Made by a program: the position numbers and the translations under genes. This document shows, in pieces, positions 1 through 8,121 of a DNA stretch of 64,000 nt. This DNA comes from JBKQVT01 sp963727245 (GTDB lineage: Bacteria; Planctomycetota; Planctomycetia; Pirellulales; Thermoguttaceae), in the NCBI GenBank assembly GCA_963727245.1, contig CAVSFO010000018.1, forward strand, positions 389,981 to 453,980, in the 5' to 3' direction. The notes under the pieces were generated by a model that saw only the letters and a program-made list of their open reading frames with translations, was not told the DNA's origin and did no database searches. Within the stretch, counting starts at the first letter, position 1. The number at the start of each line of letters is the position of its first letter.

Positions 1-1
1 T

Positions 2-70
2 TGGGTCGTGCCGACCAACGAGGAGTTGGTGGTTGCCCGGCAGGCCGCACAATTGCTGAAGGGTGAATGA
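2..70 (+). CDS. ackA: Acetate kinase, C-terminal end (partial)
   Basis: Only the last 22 codons are inside the window; the reading frame is open from base 2 to the TGA at 68-70. The peptide contains VVPTNEELVVARQ, which matches the conserved C-terminal motif of acetate kinases (IPTNEELVIA in enterobacteria). The enzyme converts acyl phosphate plus ADP to carboxylate plus ATP. It lies 3 bp before the first BMC shell gene, and an acyl-phosphate kinase fits the end of a BMC aldehyde-oxidation pathway. A propionate kinase variant cannot be excluded from this fragment. Confidence 0.75.
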   Translation, partial: WVVPTNEELVVARQAAQLLKGE

Positions 71-73
71 GCC

Positions 74-391
74 ATGTTTATTGCCAGAGTTACCGGCTCG
101 CTGGTGGCCACGCAAAAGGTCGAATCGATGACCGGCCGCAAGCTGTTGGTCGTGGAGCCTTACCGGCTGGACGCGACCGCGCGGAACAAGTTGACCCCCA
201 CCGGCCGCTCGTTGGTGGCGGTCGATACGGTGGGCGCCGGCGACGGCGAATTCGTGTTGATTACCCAGGGGTCCAGCGCCCGGCTGACCCCCGAAACCAA
301 GAACCTGCCGGTGGACACCGTGATCATCGGCATCATCGACACCGTGCACGTCGATCACGACTGCGTCTACGAGAAGAAGGCGAACCTATGA
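74..391 (+). CDS. BMC vertex protein, EutN/CcmL family (first of three)
   Basis: A 105-residue protein that begins MFIARVTGSLVATQK, the typical start of EutN/CcmL/PduN pentamers that cap the vertices of bacterial microcompartments. The length is standard for the family, and the central GAGDGEFVLITQGSSAR segment corresponds to the conserved pore-side loop. It starts 3 bp after ackA and its stop overlaps the aldehyde dehydrogenase start by 4 bases (ATGA), so translation is probably coupled. Three different vertex proteins occur in this operon, a pattern known for planctomycete-type BMC loci that degrade fucose or rhamnose. No hexameric BMC-H gene is visible; it would lie upstream. Confidence 0.9.
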   Translation: MFIARVTGSLVATQKVESMTGRKLLVVEPYRLDATARNKLTPTGRSLVAVDTVGAGDGEFVLITQGSSARLTPETKNLPVDTVIIGIIDTVHVDHDCVYEKKANL

Positions 392-1836
392 CCTCTGCCC
401 TGCAAATCGACGAAACCCTGGTCCGCAACGTCGTTCAACAAGTGCTGGCGCGGCTGGGCAACCACAGTCCCGCTGTTCACGCGACCAACGGCCGGCAAGG
501 CCGCTATGGGCTGTTCGACTCGGTCGACGCCGCCGTGGCCGCCGCCGGCGAGGCCTTCCAGCGACTCTCGGCCATGACCCTGGAAGACCGCCGCCGCATC
601 ATCGGCCACATCCGCCGCATCGCCATCGAGCAGTGCGTGGAGTTGGGCACCATGGAGATGGAGGAGACTAAGATCGGACGCCTCGATCACAAGATCGAGA
701 AACTCAAGACCCTGGGCGAGCGCTCCCTGGGCGTCGAGTTCCTCACCAGCGAGGTCTTCAGCGGCGACCACGGCCTGGCCGTGATCGAACATGCCCCCTT
801 CGGCGTCATCGGCGCCGTCACGCCCGTGACCCACTCGCTGCCGACGGTGACCGGCAACGCCATCAGCATGATCGCGGCCGGCAACACGGTGGTGTTCAAT
901 CCGCATCCCAGCGGCCGGCGGGTGGCGGCCGAGGGCGTGCGCCGCTTCAACGAAGCGATTTCCAGCGACCTGGGGATCGACAACGTGATCTGCCTCATCA
1001 CCGAGCCCACGCTGGAGACGGCCGAGGCGATTTTCCAGCACCGCGACGTGGCCCTGATCTGCGTGACCGGCGGCCCGGGGGTCGCCCGGGCGGCCATGCG
1101 GCAGGCGAAGCGGGCGATCGTGGCCGGGCCGGGCAACCCGCCCGTGGTCGTCGATGAGACCGCCGAGTTGGACCGCGCCGCCCGCGCCATCATCACCGGC
1201 GCCGCCTACGACAACAACCTGCTGTGCATTTCCGAGAAGGAAGTCTTCGTCGTCGAGTCCGTGTTCGACGCCATGCTCGCGGCCATGGACCGCGCCGGCG
1301 CCGCACGGCTCAGCGCCCGCGAGGTTGAATCGCTGACCAAGGTGGCGATCACCGCCGTCGGCGAAGGCCAGAACAAGCACGACGCCCCGGCCCGCGACTT
1401 CCTCGGCAAGGACGCGGCCGTGCTGGCCCGGGGCATCGGCAAGAGCGTGCCGGACGGCGTCGAGCTGCTCTTCGGCGAGACCGACGAGTCGAACCCCTTC
1501 GTGCCCGTCGAGCAGATGATGCCCTTCCTGCCCTTCGTGCGCTGCCGCGACATCGACGACGGCATTGCCAAGGCGAAGCGGGCCGAGCACGGCTTCCGCC
1601 ACACGGCGATGATCCACTCGACCAACGTCCGCAACATGACCAAGATGGGCAAGGCGATGGATACCACGCTGTTTGTGAAGAACGGGCCGAGCATGGCGGG
1701 CCTGGGCCTGGGAGGCGAGGGATACCTTTCCTTCTCGATTGCCACGCCGACCGGCGAGGGCGTGACCACGCCGCTGAGTTTCACTCGCCAGCGCCGCTGC
1801 ACGATGGTCGATGACCTGCGGATTTTGGGGAAGTGA
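388..1836 (+). CDS. CoA-acylating aldehyde dehydrogenase of the microcompartment (PduP/EutE type)
   Basis: 482 residues from the ATG at 388. This start is preferred because it overlaps the upstream stop and gives an N-terminal amphipathic segment (DETLVRNVVQQVLARLGN) that looks like a BMC encapsulation peptide; the open frame runs further upstream only by chance. The catalytic cysteine is about residue 280 in NNLLCISEKE, the PduP/EutE signature, and the glycine-rich NAD-binding region around residues 220-260 (CVTGGPGVARAAM) is present. In BMCs this enzyme oxidises propionaldehyde or lactaldehyde-derived aldehydes to acyl-CoA inside the shell. A longer antisense open frame over this gene is a GC-rich shadow. 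Confidence 0.9.
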   Translation: MTSALQIDETLVRNVVQQVLARLGNHSPAVHATNGRQGRYGLFDSVDAAVAAAGEAFQRLSAMTLEDRRRIIGHIRRIAIEQCVELGTMEMEETKIGRLDHKIEKLKTLGERSLGVEFLTSEVFSGDHGLAVIEHAPFGVIGAVTPVTHSLPTVTGNAISMIAAGNTVVFNPHPSGRRVAAEGVRRFNEAISSDLGIDNVICLITEPTLETAEAIFQHRDVALICVTGGPGVARAAMRQAKRAIVAGPGNPPVVVDETAELDRAARAIITGAAYDNNLLCISEKEVFVVESVFDAMLAAMDRAGAARLSAREVESLTKVAITAVGEGQNKHDAPARDFLGKDAAVLARGIGKSVPDGVELLFGETDESNPFVPVEQMMPFLPFVRCRDIDDGIAKAKRAEHGFRHTAMIHSTNVRNMTKMGKAMDTTLFVKNGPSMAGLGLGGEGYLSFSIATPTGEGVTTPLSFTRQRRCTMVDDLRILGK

Positions 1837-2104
1837 GGGAAGGCGGACCACGCGACGCAAGACCGAGCCATGCGAACCCGTTTCGTCGGCCGCTTGCGGT
1901 TTCGCAATTCCCCGGGAATGAGTCGTAACGGAAGGCGGAGTGCGGGACTTTTGAAAACACCTCCCCTCTCCCTTTGGGAGAGGGGCAGGGGGTGAGGGCG
2001 AAGTGGAGGAGAAGTGTGGTCCGGATGGCCAGCATTTCTTCCGGTTCGCCCTCACCCTAACCCTCTCCCGGAGGGAGAGGGGACCGACCTTGGAGTTCAA
2101 TACC
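1837..2104. repeat. Intergenic gap with a long inverted repeat of CCCTCTCC type
   Basis: The 268-bp gap inside the BMC operon holds two palindromic units arranged as a large inverted repeat. The left arm is near 1966-2003 (CCCCTCTCCCTTTGGGAGAG followed by a GTGAGGGCGAA segment) and the right arm is near 2045-2082 (TTCGCCCTCACCC, then CTCTCCCGGAGGGAGAGG). The spacer between the arms is about 40 bp. Transcribed, it would form a strong stem inside the operon mRNA. It resembles the dispersed intergenic palindromes seen in many GC-rich bacteria. No gene is seen in the gap. Confidence 0.8.
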
Positions 2105-2362
2105 ATGCAGCTTGCTCGCATCGTGGGAAGAGCGATCTCGACCATCAAGCATCCGTCCATGGAAGGCGCCACCTTGCTGTTGGCGTTGCCGCTGGGGCCC
2201 GACGGCCGCAGCGTCGACGGCGATCCGATCCTGGTCGTCGATACAATCGACGCGGGGCGGGCGGAAACGGTCATCATCACCAGTGACGGCCGCGGAACCC
2301 GTGAACTCCTTCACAGCGAGAACACCCCGGCCCGCTGGTCCGTGTTGGGAATACCTGATTGA
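2105..2362 (+). CDS. BMC vertex protein, EutN/CcmL family (second of three)
   Basis: 85 residues beginning MQLARIVGRAISTIKHPSMEG, a clear EutN/CcmL N-terminus. The motif LPLGPDGRSVDGDPILVVDT and the AGRAETVIITSDG stretch match the pentamer core fold. It is shorter than the first copy, mainly in loops. The start is the first ATG after the intergenic palindrome. Its stop overlaps the next gene by one base (TGATG). Sequence divergence between the three vertex proteins suggests separate shell positions or cargo contacts, as in other planctomycete-type loci; this last point is inference. Confidence 0.9.
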   Translation: MQLARIVGRAISTIKHPSMEGATLLLALPLGPDGRSVDGDPILVVDTIDAGRAETVIITSDGRGTRELLHSENTPARWSVLGIPD

Positions 2363-3084
2363 TGAGCACAGCAGCGACGGAAATCGAACGGTTGGTCCGC
2401 GAGGTGTTGGCCGAGCTGGCGACAGCCCAGCGGCCGGCGCCGGCGCCCGTTGTTGTCGCGCCTGTGGCTGCGGCACCCACGACAGCGGCCGCTACCGCTG
2501 GCCAACTGACCGTCGCCGCGCGGGTGGTCACGATGAGCGAGTTGATCGGCCGGCTGGAGGGATTGCGGCAACTGGTGGTGCTGCCCGAGGCGATTGTCAC
2601 GCCCGCCGTGCGCGATGAACTGCGCCGGCGGAACGTGCAATTGCTGCGGGCGGCGCCGGCCCGCAGCCCGCAGCGCGGAGCGCTGCGGCTGGTGCTGATC
2701 GTGTCGGGCAAGCCGCTGGATGCCGCGCCCCTGGCCGAGGCGCTGGGCAGGGACGGCGTCGCCGTCGAGCACCGAACGATGGATTGCCTGATCGCCGCCA
2801 CCGACCTGCTGGCGGCCGAGGTCGTCAAGCCGGATACGCTGGGCGTGCTGGCGACGCCGCACTGGGCCGCCGCCCTGTGCCTGGCGAACCGGCGGCCGGG
2901 CGTCCGCGCCGTGCTGGGTCTCGACGTGCCCGCCGCCGCCGCGGCCACCGCCGCCGTGGGCGCCAACCTGCTGGTCATCGATCCGGACGGCGGCACGATG
3001 TTTCAATGGAAGCAGATGGCGAGCGAGTTCTGCCGCGGCGGAATCCGCGGCTGTCCCGCGGTGTTTGGCCAGCGGCTCGGGTAG
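2362..3084 (+). CDS. Unrecognised BMC-associated protein with an encapsulation-peptide-like N-terminus
   Basis: 240 residues. The start at 2362 overlaps the upstream stop in TGATG. Residues 3-20 (TAATEIERLVREVLAELA) look like an amphipathic encapsulation helix; then comes an Ala/Pro/Val linker to about residue 45, and then a folded domain. Within it, LPEAIVTPAVRDELRRRNVQ resembles the segment seen at the start of several BMC enzymes, and the C-terminal part (GVLATPHWAAALCLANRRPG) resembles RpiB/LacAB-type sugar-isomerase folds. I cannot assign a reaction. Its place between two vertex-protein genes makes a lumen role likely. It could be a cargo enzyme or a scaffold; this is inference. Confidence 0.65.
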   Translation: MSTAATEIERLVREVLAELATAQRPAPAPVVVAPVAAAPTTAAATAGQLTVAARVVTMSELIGRLEGLRQLVVLPEAIVTPAVRDELRRRNVQLLRAAPARSPQRGALRLVLIVSGKPLDAAPLAEALGRDGVAVEHRTMDCLIAATDLLAAEVVKPDTLGVLATPHWAAALCLANRRPGVRAVLGLDVPAAAAATAAVGANLLVIDPDGGTMFQWKQMASEFCRGGIRGCPAVFGQRLG

Positions 3085-3125
3085 GCTTTGAACTTTGGAG
3101 AAAAGACGACATTATCGCTTCAGAA

Positions 3126-3169
3126 GGGGACAGTCCCATTTTCGTCGAACGAAAATTGGGACAGTCCCC
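3126..3169. repeat. GGGGACAGTCCC palindrome flanked by a partial host duplication
   Basis: Near-perfect inverted repeat with arms GGGGACAGTCCCATTTTCGT and its complement ending in GGGACAGTCCCC. The same element recurs at 10348, 20382, 20452 and 41288, and as a half copy at 12647. On each side lies a related host segment: GTAGGCTTTGAACTT at 3081-3095 and GTAGCCTTTGAACTT at 3187-3201, which include the upstream stop region and the leader of the next gene. This suggests insertion with duplication of the target. A transcript would fold into a long hairpin between two BMC genes. Confidence 0.85.
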
Positions 3170-3213
3170 AGGCTGGAGCGACCCCAGTAGCCTTTGAACT
3201 TGGGAATGAGAAC

Positions 3214-3513
3214 ATGCGAATCGGCAAAGTGATCGGCTCCGTGACGCTGAACCGCTGGCATCCCAGCCTGACCGGGGCGTGTTGGAAACTGGTCACTCCG
3301 CTCAGTTGGGACAATCTCCTGGGGCGGTCCGACGCGCCGGCCGAGGAGTTCGCCGTGTTCGACGAGTTGGGGGCGGGCGTCGGCCACCGCATCGCCATCA
3401 GCGAGGGACGCGAGGCGGCCATGCCCTTTCATCCCGGCGAAAAGCCCATCGACGCCTACAATGCCGCGATCCTCGACCACCTGGTGATCGACTCGCCGGA
3501 TATTTTGGAGTAG
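3214..3513 (+). CDS. BMC vertex protein, EutN/CcmL family (third of three)
   Basis: 99 residues starting MRIGKVIGSVTLNRWHPSL, the canonical EutN/CcmL opening. The core includes DELGAGVGHRIAISEGREAA, where family members carry a DxxGAGxGxxVxxxxG motif, and the C-terminus LDHLVIDSPDIL is typical of longer vertex proteins. It is separated from the previous gene by the GGGGACAGTCCC palindrome. The last codons (CTGGTGATCGACTCGCCGGA, 3481-3500) are repeated exactly at 3627-3646 beyond a second palindrome, so the 3' end of this gene has been partly duplicated. Confidence 0.9.
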   Translation: MRIGKVIGSVTLNRWHPSLTGACWKLVTPLSWDNLLGRSDAPAEEFAVFDELGAGVGHRIAISEGREAAMPFHPGEKPIDAYNAAILDHLVIDSPDILE

Positions 3514-3540
3514 TTTCTGTTTTGGGGGAGAGAGAGGGCT

Positions 3541-3623
3541 GTAGGGTGGGTCGAGCGCAGCGAGCCCCACCACAAACCGCGCAAAACGAATGGTGGGGCT
3601 CGCTGCGCTCGACCCACCCTACA
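3541..3623. repeat. GTAGGGTGGGTCGAGCGC palindrome flanked by a 20-bp exact host duplication
   Basis: Inverted repeat with arms GTAGGGTGGGTCGAGCGCAG and the complement ending in CGACCCACCCTAC around a central spacer. A second copy of the family lies at 25251-25332. It is bracketed by exact 20-bp copies of the 3' end of the vertex gene (3481-3500 and 3627-3646). The 170-bp gap holds no gene. Confidence 0.85.
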
Positions 3624-3683
3624 AAACTGGTGATCGACTCGCCGGAGGTTTTTTAACGAATTTTTTGCAGTGGAAAGCCAACC

Positions 3684-4529
3684 ATGAACATTCAACAGAT
3701 CAAGCTGGAAATTTGCGACATCGGCCGCCGGCTGTACCAACGGGGTTTCGCCGCCGCCAACGACGGCAACATCAGTTATCGCGTCAGCGAGGGCGAAGTG
3801 GTCTGCACGCCGACCCTGATCTGCAAAGGCTTCATGAAGCCCGAGGATCTGTGCGTCGTCAACATGGAGGGAAAGCAGCAGAGCGGCCGGCGCAAGCGGA
3901 CCAGCGAGATCATGCTGCACCTGGCGATCATGAAGGAGCGGCCGGAGGTGAAGGCGTGCGTCCACTGCCACCCGCCGCACGCCACGGCCTTCGGCATCGC
4001 CCGCGAGCCGGTGCCCCAGTGCGTGCTTCCGGAAGTGGAGATTTTCCTGGGCGACGTGCCGATCACGAAATACGAGATTCCCGGCGGGCAGGAGTTCGCC
4101 GACACGATTTTGCCCTTCGTCCACAAGACGAACATCATCATCCTGGCGAACCACGGCACGGTGAGCTTCGGCGAGACCGTGGAAAGGGCCTACTGGTGGA
4201 CCGAGATCCTCGACTCCTATTGCCGCATGTTGATGCTCGCCCGGGGCCTGGGGCGGGTGAACTACTTCACCGAGCCCGAGGCCCATGCCCTGTTGGACCT
4301 CAAACAGAAGTGGGGTTTCAAGGACCCGCGCAGCGAGATGACCAATTGCGACGTTTGCGCCAACGACGTATTCCGTGCAAGCTGGAAGCAGACGGGCGTC
4401 GAGCCGCTGGCCTTCCCGCCGCCGCCGCGCGAGGCGGCCCCCGCCGCGGCCGCGGCCGCGCGCACGGATCAAGAGGCCCTGATTCAGGCCGTTACCGACC
4501 GCGTGATGGCGACGCTGAAACAGGGGTGA
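3684..4529 (+). CDS. Class II aldolase of the microcompartment (fuculose/rhamnulose-1-phosphate aldolase-like)
   Basis: 281 residues. The zinc site of class II aldolases is visible: H94, H96 and H99 in CVHCHPPHATAF and H157 in LANHGTVSFGE; E75 in TSEIMLHLAI matches the catalytic glutamate of FucA. Family members are usually about 215 residues. Here the extra C-terminus is an Ala-rich linker (about 250-262) followed by an amphipathic helix (DQEALIQAVTDRVMATLKQ) that looks like a BMC encapsulation peptide. The enzyme would cleave a deoxy-sugar phosphate to DHAP and lactaldehyde, which the aldehyde dehydrogenase at 388-1836 could then oxidise. Substrate choice between fuculose- and rhamnulose-phosphate cannot be read from sequence alone. 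Confidence 0.88.
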   Translation: MNIQQIKLEICDIGRRLYQRGFAAANDGNISYRVSEGEVVCTPTLICKGFMKPEDLCVVNMEGKQQSGRRKRTSEIMLHLAIMKERPEVKACVHCHPPHATAFGIAREPVPQCVLPEVEIFLGDVPITKYEIPGGQEFADTILPFVHKTNIIILANHGTVSFGETVERAYWWTEILDSYCRMLMLARGLGRVNYFTEPEAHALLDLKQKWGFKDPRSEMTNCDVCANDVFRASWKQTGVEPLAFPPPPREAAPAAAAAARTDQEALIQAVTDRVMATLKQG

Positions 4530-4595
4530 TGGCCGGCACGGCCGGGTTCAGGCGGCACCTTGCCCCCCCCCCGATAGTCAGGCCCCCCTTTGCTC

Positions 4596-4624
4596 TTGAC
4601 GCATCGCGCCTGCGCGATTACTAT
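4596..4624 (+). promoter_or_regulatory. Sigma-70-type promoter candidate upstream of the porin gene
   Basis: TTGACG at 4596-4601 and TACTAT at 4619-4624 are separated by exactly 17 bp, close to the -35/-10 consensus. It lies about 90 bp upstream of the porin start and after a run of C residues (4562-4572). Seen in sequence only; activity is inferred. Confidence 0.45.
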
Positions 4625-4713
4625 CCGGCCACAATTCGGGGGGACAATTTCATCTCATCTGCCCGGCTCTCGTCTGCGGTCGCGACGCCGCGTCTGATTT
4701 GGAAAACCAGCGC

Positions 4714-6199
4714 ATGGATCTTGCGAAGTGGGCCACCCTGGGAACGGTACTCCTGCTGAGCGCCCGGCGTGTCCGCGGCCGCTGCGCCGGACCTGGTCTC
4801 CGCGGCGGGCGGCGACTCTTCGCAAGCGGGCGCGGTCCCCTTGCCGCCCGCTGGATACCCGGCTCAGACCCCTGCCGCCCCTCAAGACGACCGGGGTCTG
4901 GAAGAGAAAAAGAAGGAGAGCGAGAAGGAGAAGAAGGAGGAATTCAAGACGGAAAACTTCAACGTCTACGGCCAGGCCACCGTCGTCACCCAGTGGAACG
5001 GCCCGTTTCGCTCCCCCTACGAAGGCACCAACAGTTTCTTGTCGCAGCGAGACACGGCCACCTCGGAAACGTCGACGCTGTTTCTCGGCGCCCGCTTCTG
5101 GCAGGGCTGCGAGGTCTATTTCAATCCCGAGATCGCCGGCGGCGAAGGTCTGAGCGACGTGTACGGCATCTCCGCCTTCCCCAACGGCGAGATCACCCGC
5201 GTGGGCCTGGTCCAGCCGACGCCCTATGTGGCGCGGCTGTGGATCCAGCAGACCTTCGGCTTCGGCGGCGAGCAGGAGAAGCTCGAATCGGGCCCCAACC
5301 AACTGGCCGAATACAAAGACATTTCACGAATCACGGTGGCGGCCGGGAAAGTGGCGGCCACCGACTGGTTCGACAACAACGCCTACAGCCACGACCCGCG
5401 CAGCCAGTTCATGAACTGGTGCTTGATGTACAACGGCGCCTGGGACTATCCGGCCGACGTGCGCGGTTACACTTACGGCGTGGTGGCCGAATTGAACCAG
5501 AAAGCCTGGGCCCTCCGCTACGGCGTCTTCGCCGAGCCCGAGGTGGCCAACGGCGCCGAGATCGACCCCAAGATTGGCGTGGCGCACGGCCAGGCGGTCG
5601 AGTTGGAAAACCGTTTTAAGCTCGGCACTCATCCGGGCAAACTCCGCACGATGTTCTATTGGAACCGCGCCGACATGGGCAATTACGACGCAGCGTTGGC
5701 GCTGTCGCCGGTCGACCCGAATGTCACTCTGACCCGCACCTACAGCTCGATTAAGTACGGCGTCGGCCTCAACCTGGAGCAGGAGTTGACCACGAACCTG
5801 GGCGGCTTCCTGCGCTTGGGCTGGGACGACGGGCACACCGAGACCTGGGCCTTCACCGAATGCGACCGGACGGCAGCCTTCGGCTTCATTCTCAAGGGCG
5901 CCGCCTGGCGCCGTGACGGCGACGAGATTGGCTCGGGATTCGTCGTCAACGGCCTCTCCGGTCCCCATCGCGCGTATCTCGGCGCCGGCGGTCTGGGCTT
6001 CGAACTGGGCGACGGGCAGTTGAACTATGAGCCCGAACTGGCCTGGGAAACCTACTACAAGTGGCAGGTGTTCGGCAAGGTGATGAAGAACAAGTCGATC
6101 TGGATCTCGCCCGACTTCCAGTTCATCGGCGATCCCGGCTACAACGGCGACCGCGGCCCGGTGGCCATCGGCACGGTGCGCGTCCACGCCGAGTTCTGA
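4714..6199 (+). CDS. Outer-membrane carbohydrate porin-like protein (frameshift in signal peptide)
   Basis: The mature part, open from 4769 to 6199, is rich in alternating aromatic and small residues typical of a beta-barrel (for example YKWQVFGKVMKNKSIWISPD near the end) and resembles carbohydrate-selective OprB-like porins of planctomycetes. The signal peptide lies in another frame: MDLAKWATLGTVLLLSA from the ATG at 4714. Removing one C from the CCC at 4763-4765 would join it to VSAAAAPDL and restore a normal cleavage region. A charged Glu/Lys segment (about residues 45-60 of the joined protein) precedes the barrel. Position next to the BMC operon suggests uptake of the sugar degraded there; this is inference. 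An assembly indel is more likely than gene death. Confidence 0.7.
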
Positions 6200-6492
6200 G
6201 GCCGGCCGCGGCAGGTTGCGGGCGGAGCGACCGGGGGATCGAACAGCCCACGAACACGTGGGGAAGACTGGGCTGCTGACGGGGATTATGCCCTTCCGCG
6301 GCGTCCCGCAAACAAAGCTCGCGCAGAGACGCAGTGACGCAGTGGGGGAAAAATAAGAGAGCCGCGTCGAAGAACCGTAACCGCACAACGCTTTCCCCGG
6401 CGGCTCCGCGGCGGCGGCACGAGCGTTGCTTGCGGCGCGGCGCACCCGGGGCCTGTGAGCGGTTACGAACATCTTGCCGCAGGCAAGAAACG
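6200..6492. other. Intergenic gap with a GCGCAGAGACGCAG repeat fragment
   Basis: No gene is supported. At 6312-6345 there is a CTCGCGCAGAGACGCAGTGA stretch of a dispersed repeat also present in variant form near 32770-32930 and 59175-59400. The gap separates convergent genes. Confidence 0.6.
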
Positions 6493-7851
6493 TCAGAGCG
6501 AGTAGCCCTGGCGATATTGCGTCTTGATGAGCGGCTCCAGGCCGGGGATGTTCTTGACCGCCAGGTTCTTGGAGTCCCACTCGATCTTCTCGCCCTCGCC
6601 GGCGGCCGCCAGCCAGACGGCCAGATTGCCCAAGAGGATGGTCTCGGTCAACGGGCCGGCGTAGTCGGGAAAGTTGGACGTCGCCGGCGGGCCCCCCTTG
6701 ATGGCGCGGACCCATTCCTTGAAATGGCCGGGCGACTCGGGAAATTCCACCTCCGGCTCGCTGGCGCCGCCCAACAGGGCCAGGCCCATCTCCGCATAGT
6801 CGCCCGGGGCGTAGAGCTTCCCCTTGTCGCCGACGATCACGCAGCCGGCGGCGTAGGCGTCCCGCTGGTGCTCGTCGTCGAGGTCCTTCAGGGGCACGGT
6901 TTCGGCGGCCTCTTGGAAGCTGATGACCTCCGGCGCCGGCAGCTTGCCGCCGTCGTACCAGAAGAACTTCAGCGGGCCGCGGGCGTCGCTGGCGGGAAAC
7001 TCGAACTCAATCGTCGACCACTTCTGGTAACTGTCGCCGTTGTGTCCGCTGGAGCGGGCCCGGACCGAGATCGGATCGCGCAGCCCCAGGGCCATGAAGG
7101 GCATGTTGCAGGTGTGGCAGGCCATGTCGCCCAGGGCGCCGGTGCCGAAGTCCCACCAGGAGCGCCAGGTGAAAGGATGATAGCCGGGGCCATAGGGGCG
7201 CAGCGGCGCCGGGCCCAGCCAAAGGTCCCATTTCACGCTCGACGGCGGCGTGGCCGACTTGGGACGGTTGCCGCCTTGCGGCCAGGTCGGCCGGTTCGTC
7301 CAGACGTGGACTTCGCTGACTTTGCCCACCGCGCCGGCCTTGATCACGGCCGCCGTCTTGCGGGCGGCCGGGTGGGCCGTGTACTGGTTGCCCATCTGCG
7401 TGGCCAGCTTGTTCTCACGCGCCAACTGCCCCAGCACGCGGGCCTCAGAGATCGTGTGCGTCAGCGGCTTCTGCACGAAAGCGTGCTTCTTCATCCGCAT
7501 GGCCAGCGCGGCCGCCGGCGCGTGACAATGGTCGGGCGTGCTGACGGTCACGGCGTCGATGCTCTTCTCCATCTCTTCCAGCATCTTGCGGAAATCATGA
7601 TACTTCTTCGCCGCCGGGAAGGTGACGGCGGCGGCGTTGAGGTTGTTCTCATCGACGTCGCAAATCGCCACCATCTCGCCTGCGCGGCCGGCATCCCGGG
7701 AATCGCTCAAGCCCTTGCCGTTCAGGCCGATGCTCGCCATGGCGATGCGCTCGTTGGGCGAGCGGCTCAATTGGGCTCGAACGCCTCCGGCCAGCCAGAA
7801 ACCGATGCCCGTGGCGGCGGTGGTTTGCAGAAACTGGCGACGGCTGGGCAT
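6493..7851 (-). CDS. Tat-exported GFO/IDH/MocA-family oxidoreductase
   Basis: 452 residues from the ATG at 7851. The N-terminus MPSRRQFLQTTAATGIGFWL is a twin-arginine signal ending near ...GGVRA. A Rossmann-type region follows (MASIGLNGKGLSDSRDAG) with the dinucleotide-site motif AICDVDENN, and EKSIDAVTVSTPDHCHAPAA and FVQKPLTHT match the family's nucleotide-binding and EKP-like motifs (QKP here). The C-terminal domain is the usual open beta-sheet. Planctomycetes carry many such periplasmic paralogs, and substrates are mostly unknown but generally sugar-derived. It starts in a divergent gap with the LRR lipoprotein gene. Upstream in-frame extension to 7953 lacks family similarity and was not used. 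Confidence 0.88.
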   Translation of the reverse strand: MPSRRQFLQTTAATGIGFWLAGGVRAQLSRSPNERIAMASIGLNGKGLSDSRDAGRAGEMVAICDVDENNLNAAAVTFPAAKKYHDFRKMLEEMEKSIDAVTVSTPDHCHAPAAALAMRMKKHAFVQKPLTHTISEARVLGQLARENKLATQMGNQYTAHPAARKTAAVIKAGAVGKVSEVHVWTNRPTWPQGGNRPKSATPPSSVKWDLWLGPAPLRPYGPGYHPFTWRSWWDFGTGALGDMACHTCNMPFMALGLRDPISVRARSSGHNGDSYQKWSTIEFEFPASDARGPLKFFWYDGGKLPAPEVISFQEAAETVPLKDLDDEHQRDAYAAGCVIVGDKGKLYAPGDYAEMGLALLGGASEPEVEFPESPGHFKEWVRAIKGGPPATSNFPDYAGPLTETILLGNLAVWLAAAGEGEKIEWDSKNLAVKNIPGLEPLIKTQYRQGYSL

Positions 7852-8121
7852 GAGGCGTGCTCCTTCCAGGGCGGGGACGATATGTCGCCCGGCGGCAACG
7901 CGCCGGGACGCGGCGGGAGAATTCAGGGTAGCACACCGGCGCGCGCCGTGCAAGGCGCCCGCCGAGCGGTTACGGAAAACGGGCCGGTCCCCGGGGGCGG
8001 GGTTTGTCGGGCACGGCCGAATCGGCTATCCTAGAGACTTAGCGCACTCCAAAAGTGGATCTTCCCCCCTGCTTCCCGCCTCCCTCCCAGCGTTCATTTC
8101 TCTGCAAGGAATTGTGAGACC

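Noticed and set aside
367..2280. Long minus-strand open frame of 637 codons opposite the aldehyde dehydrogenase
   Set aside because: GC-rich antisense shadow; composition is Gly/His/Arg-rich with no family resemblance, while the plus strand encodes a complete aldehyde dehydrogenase.
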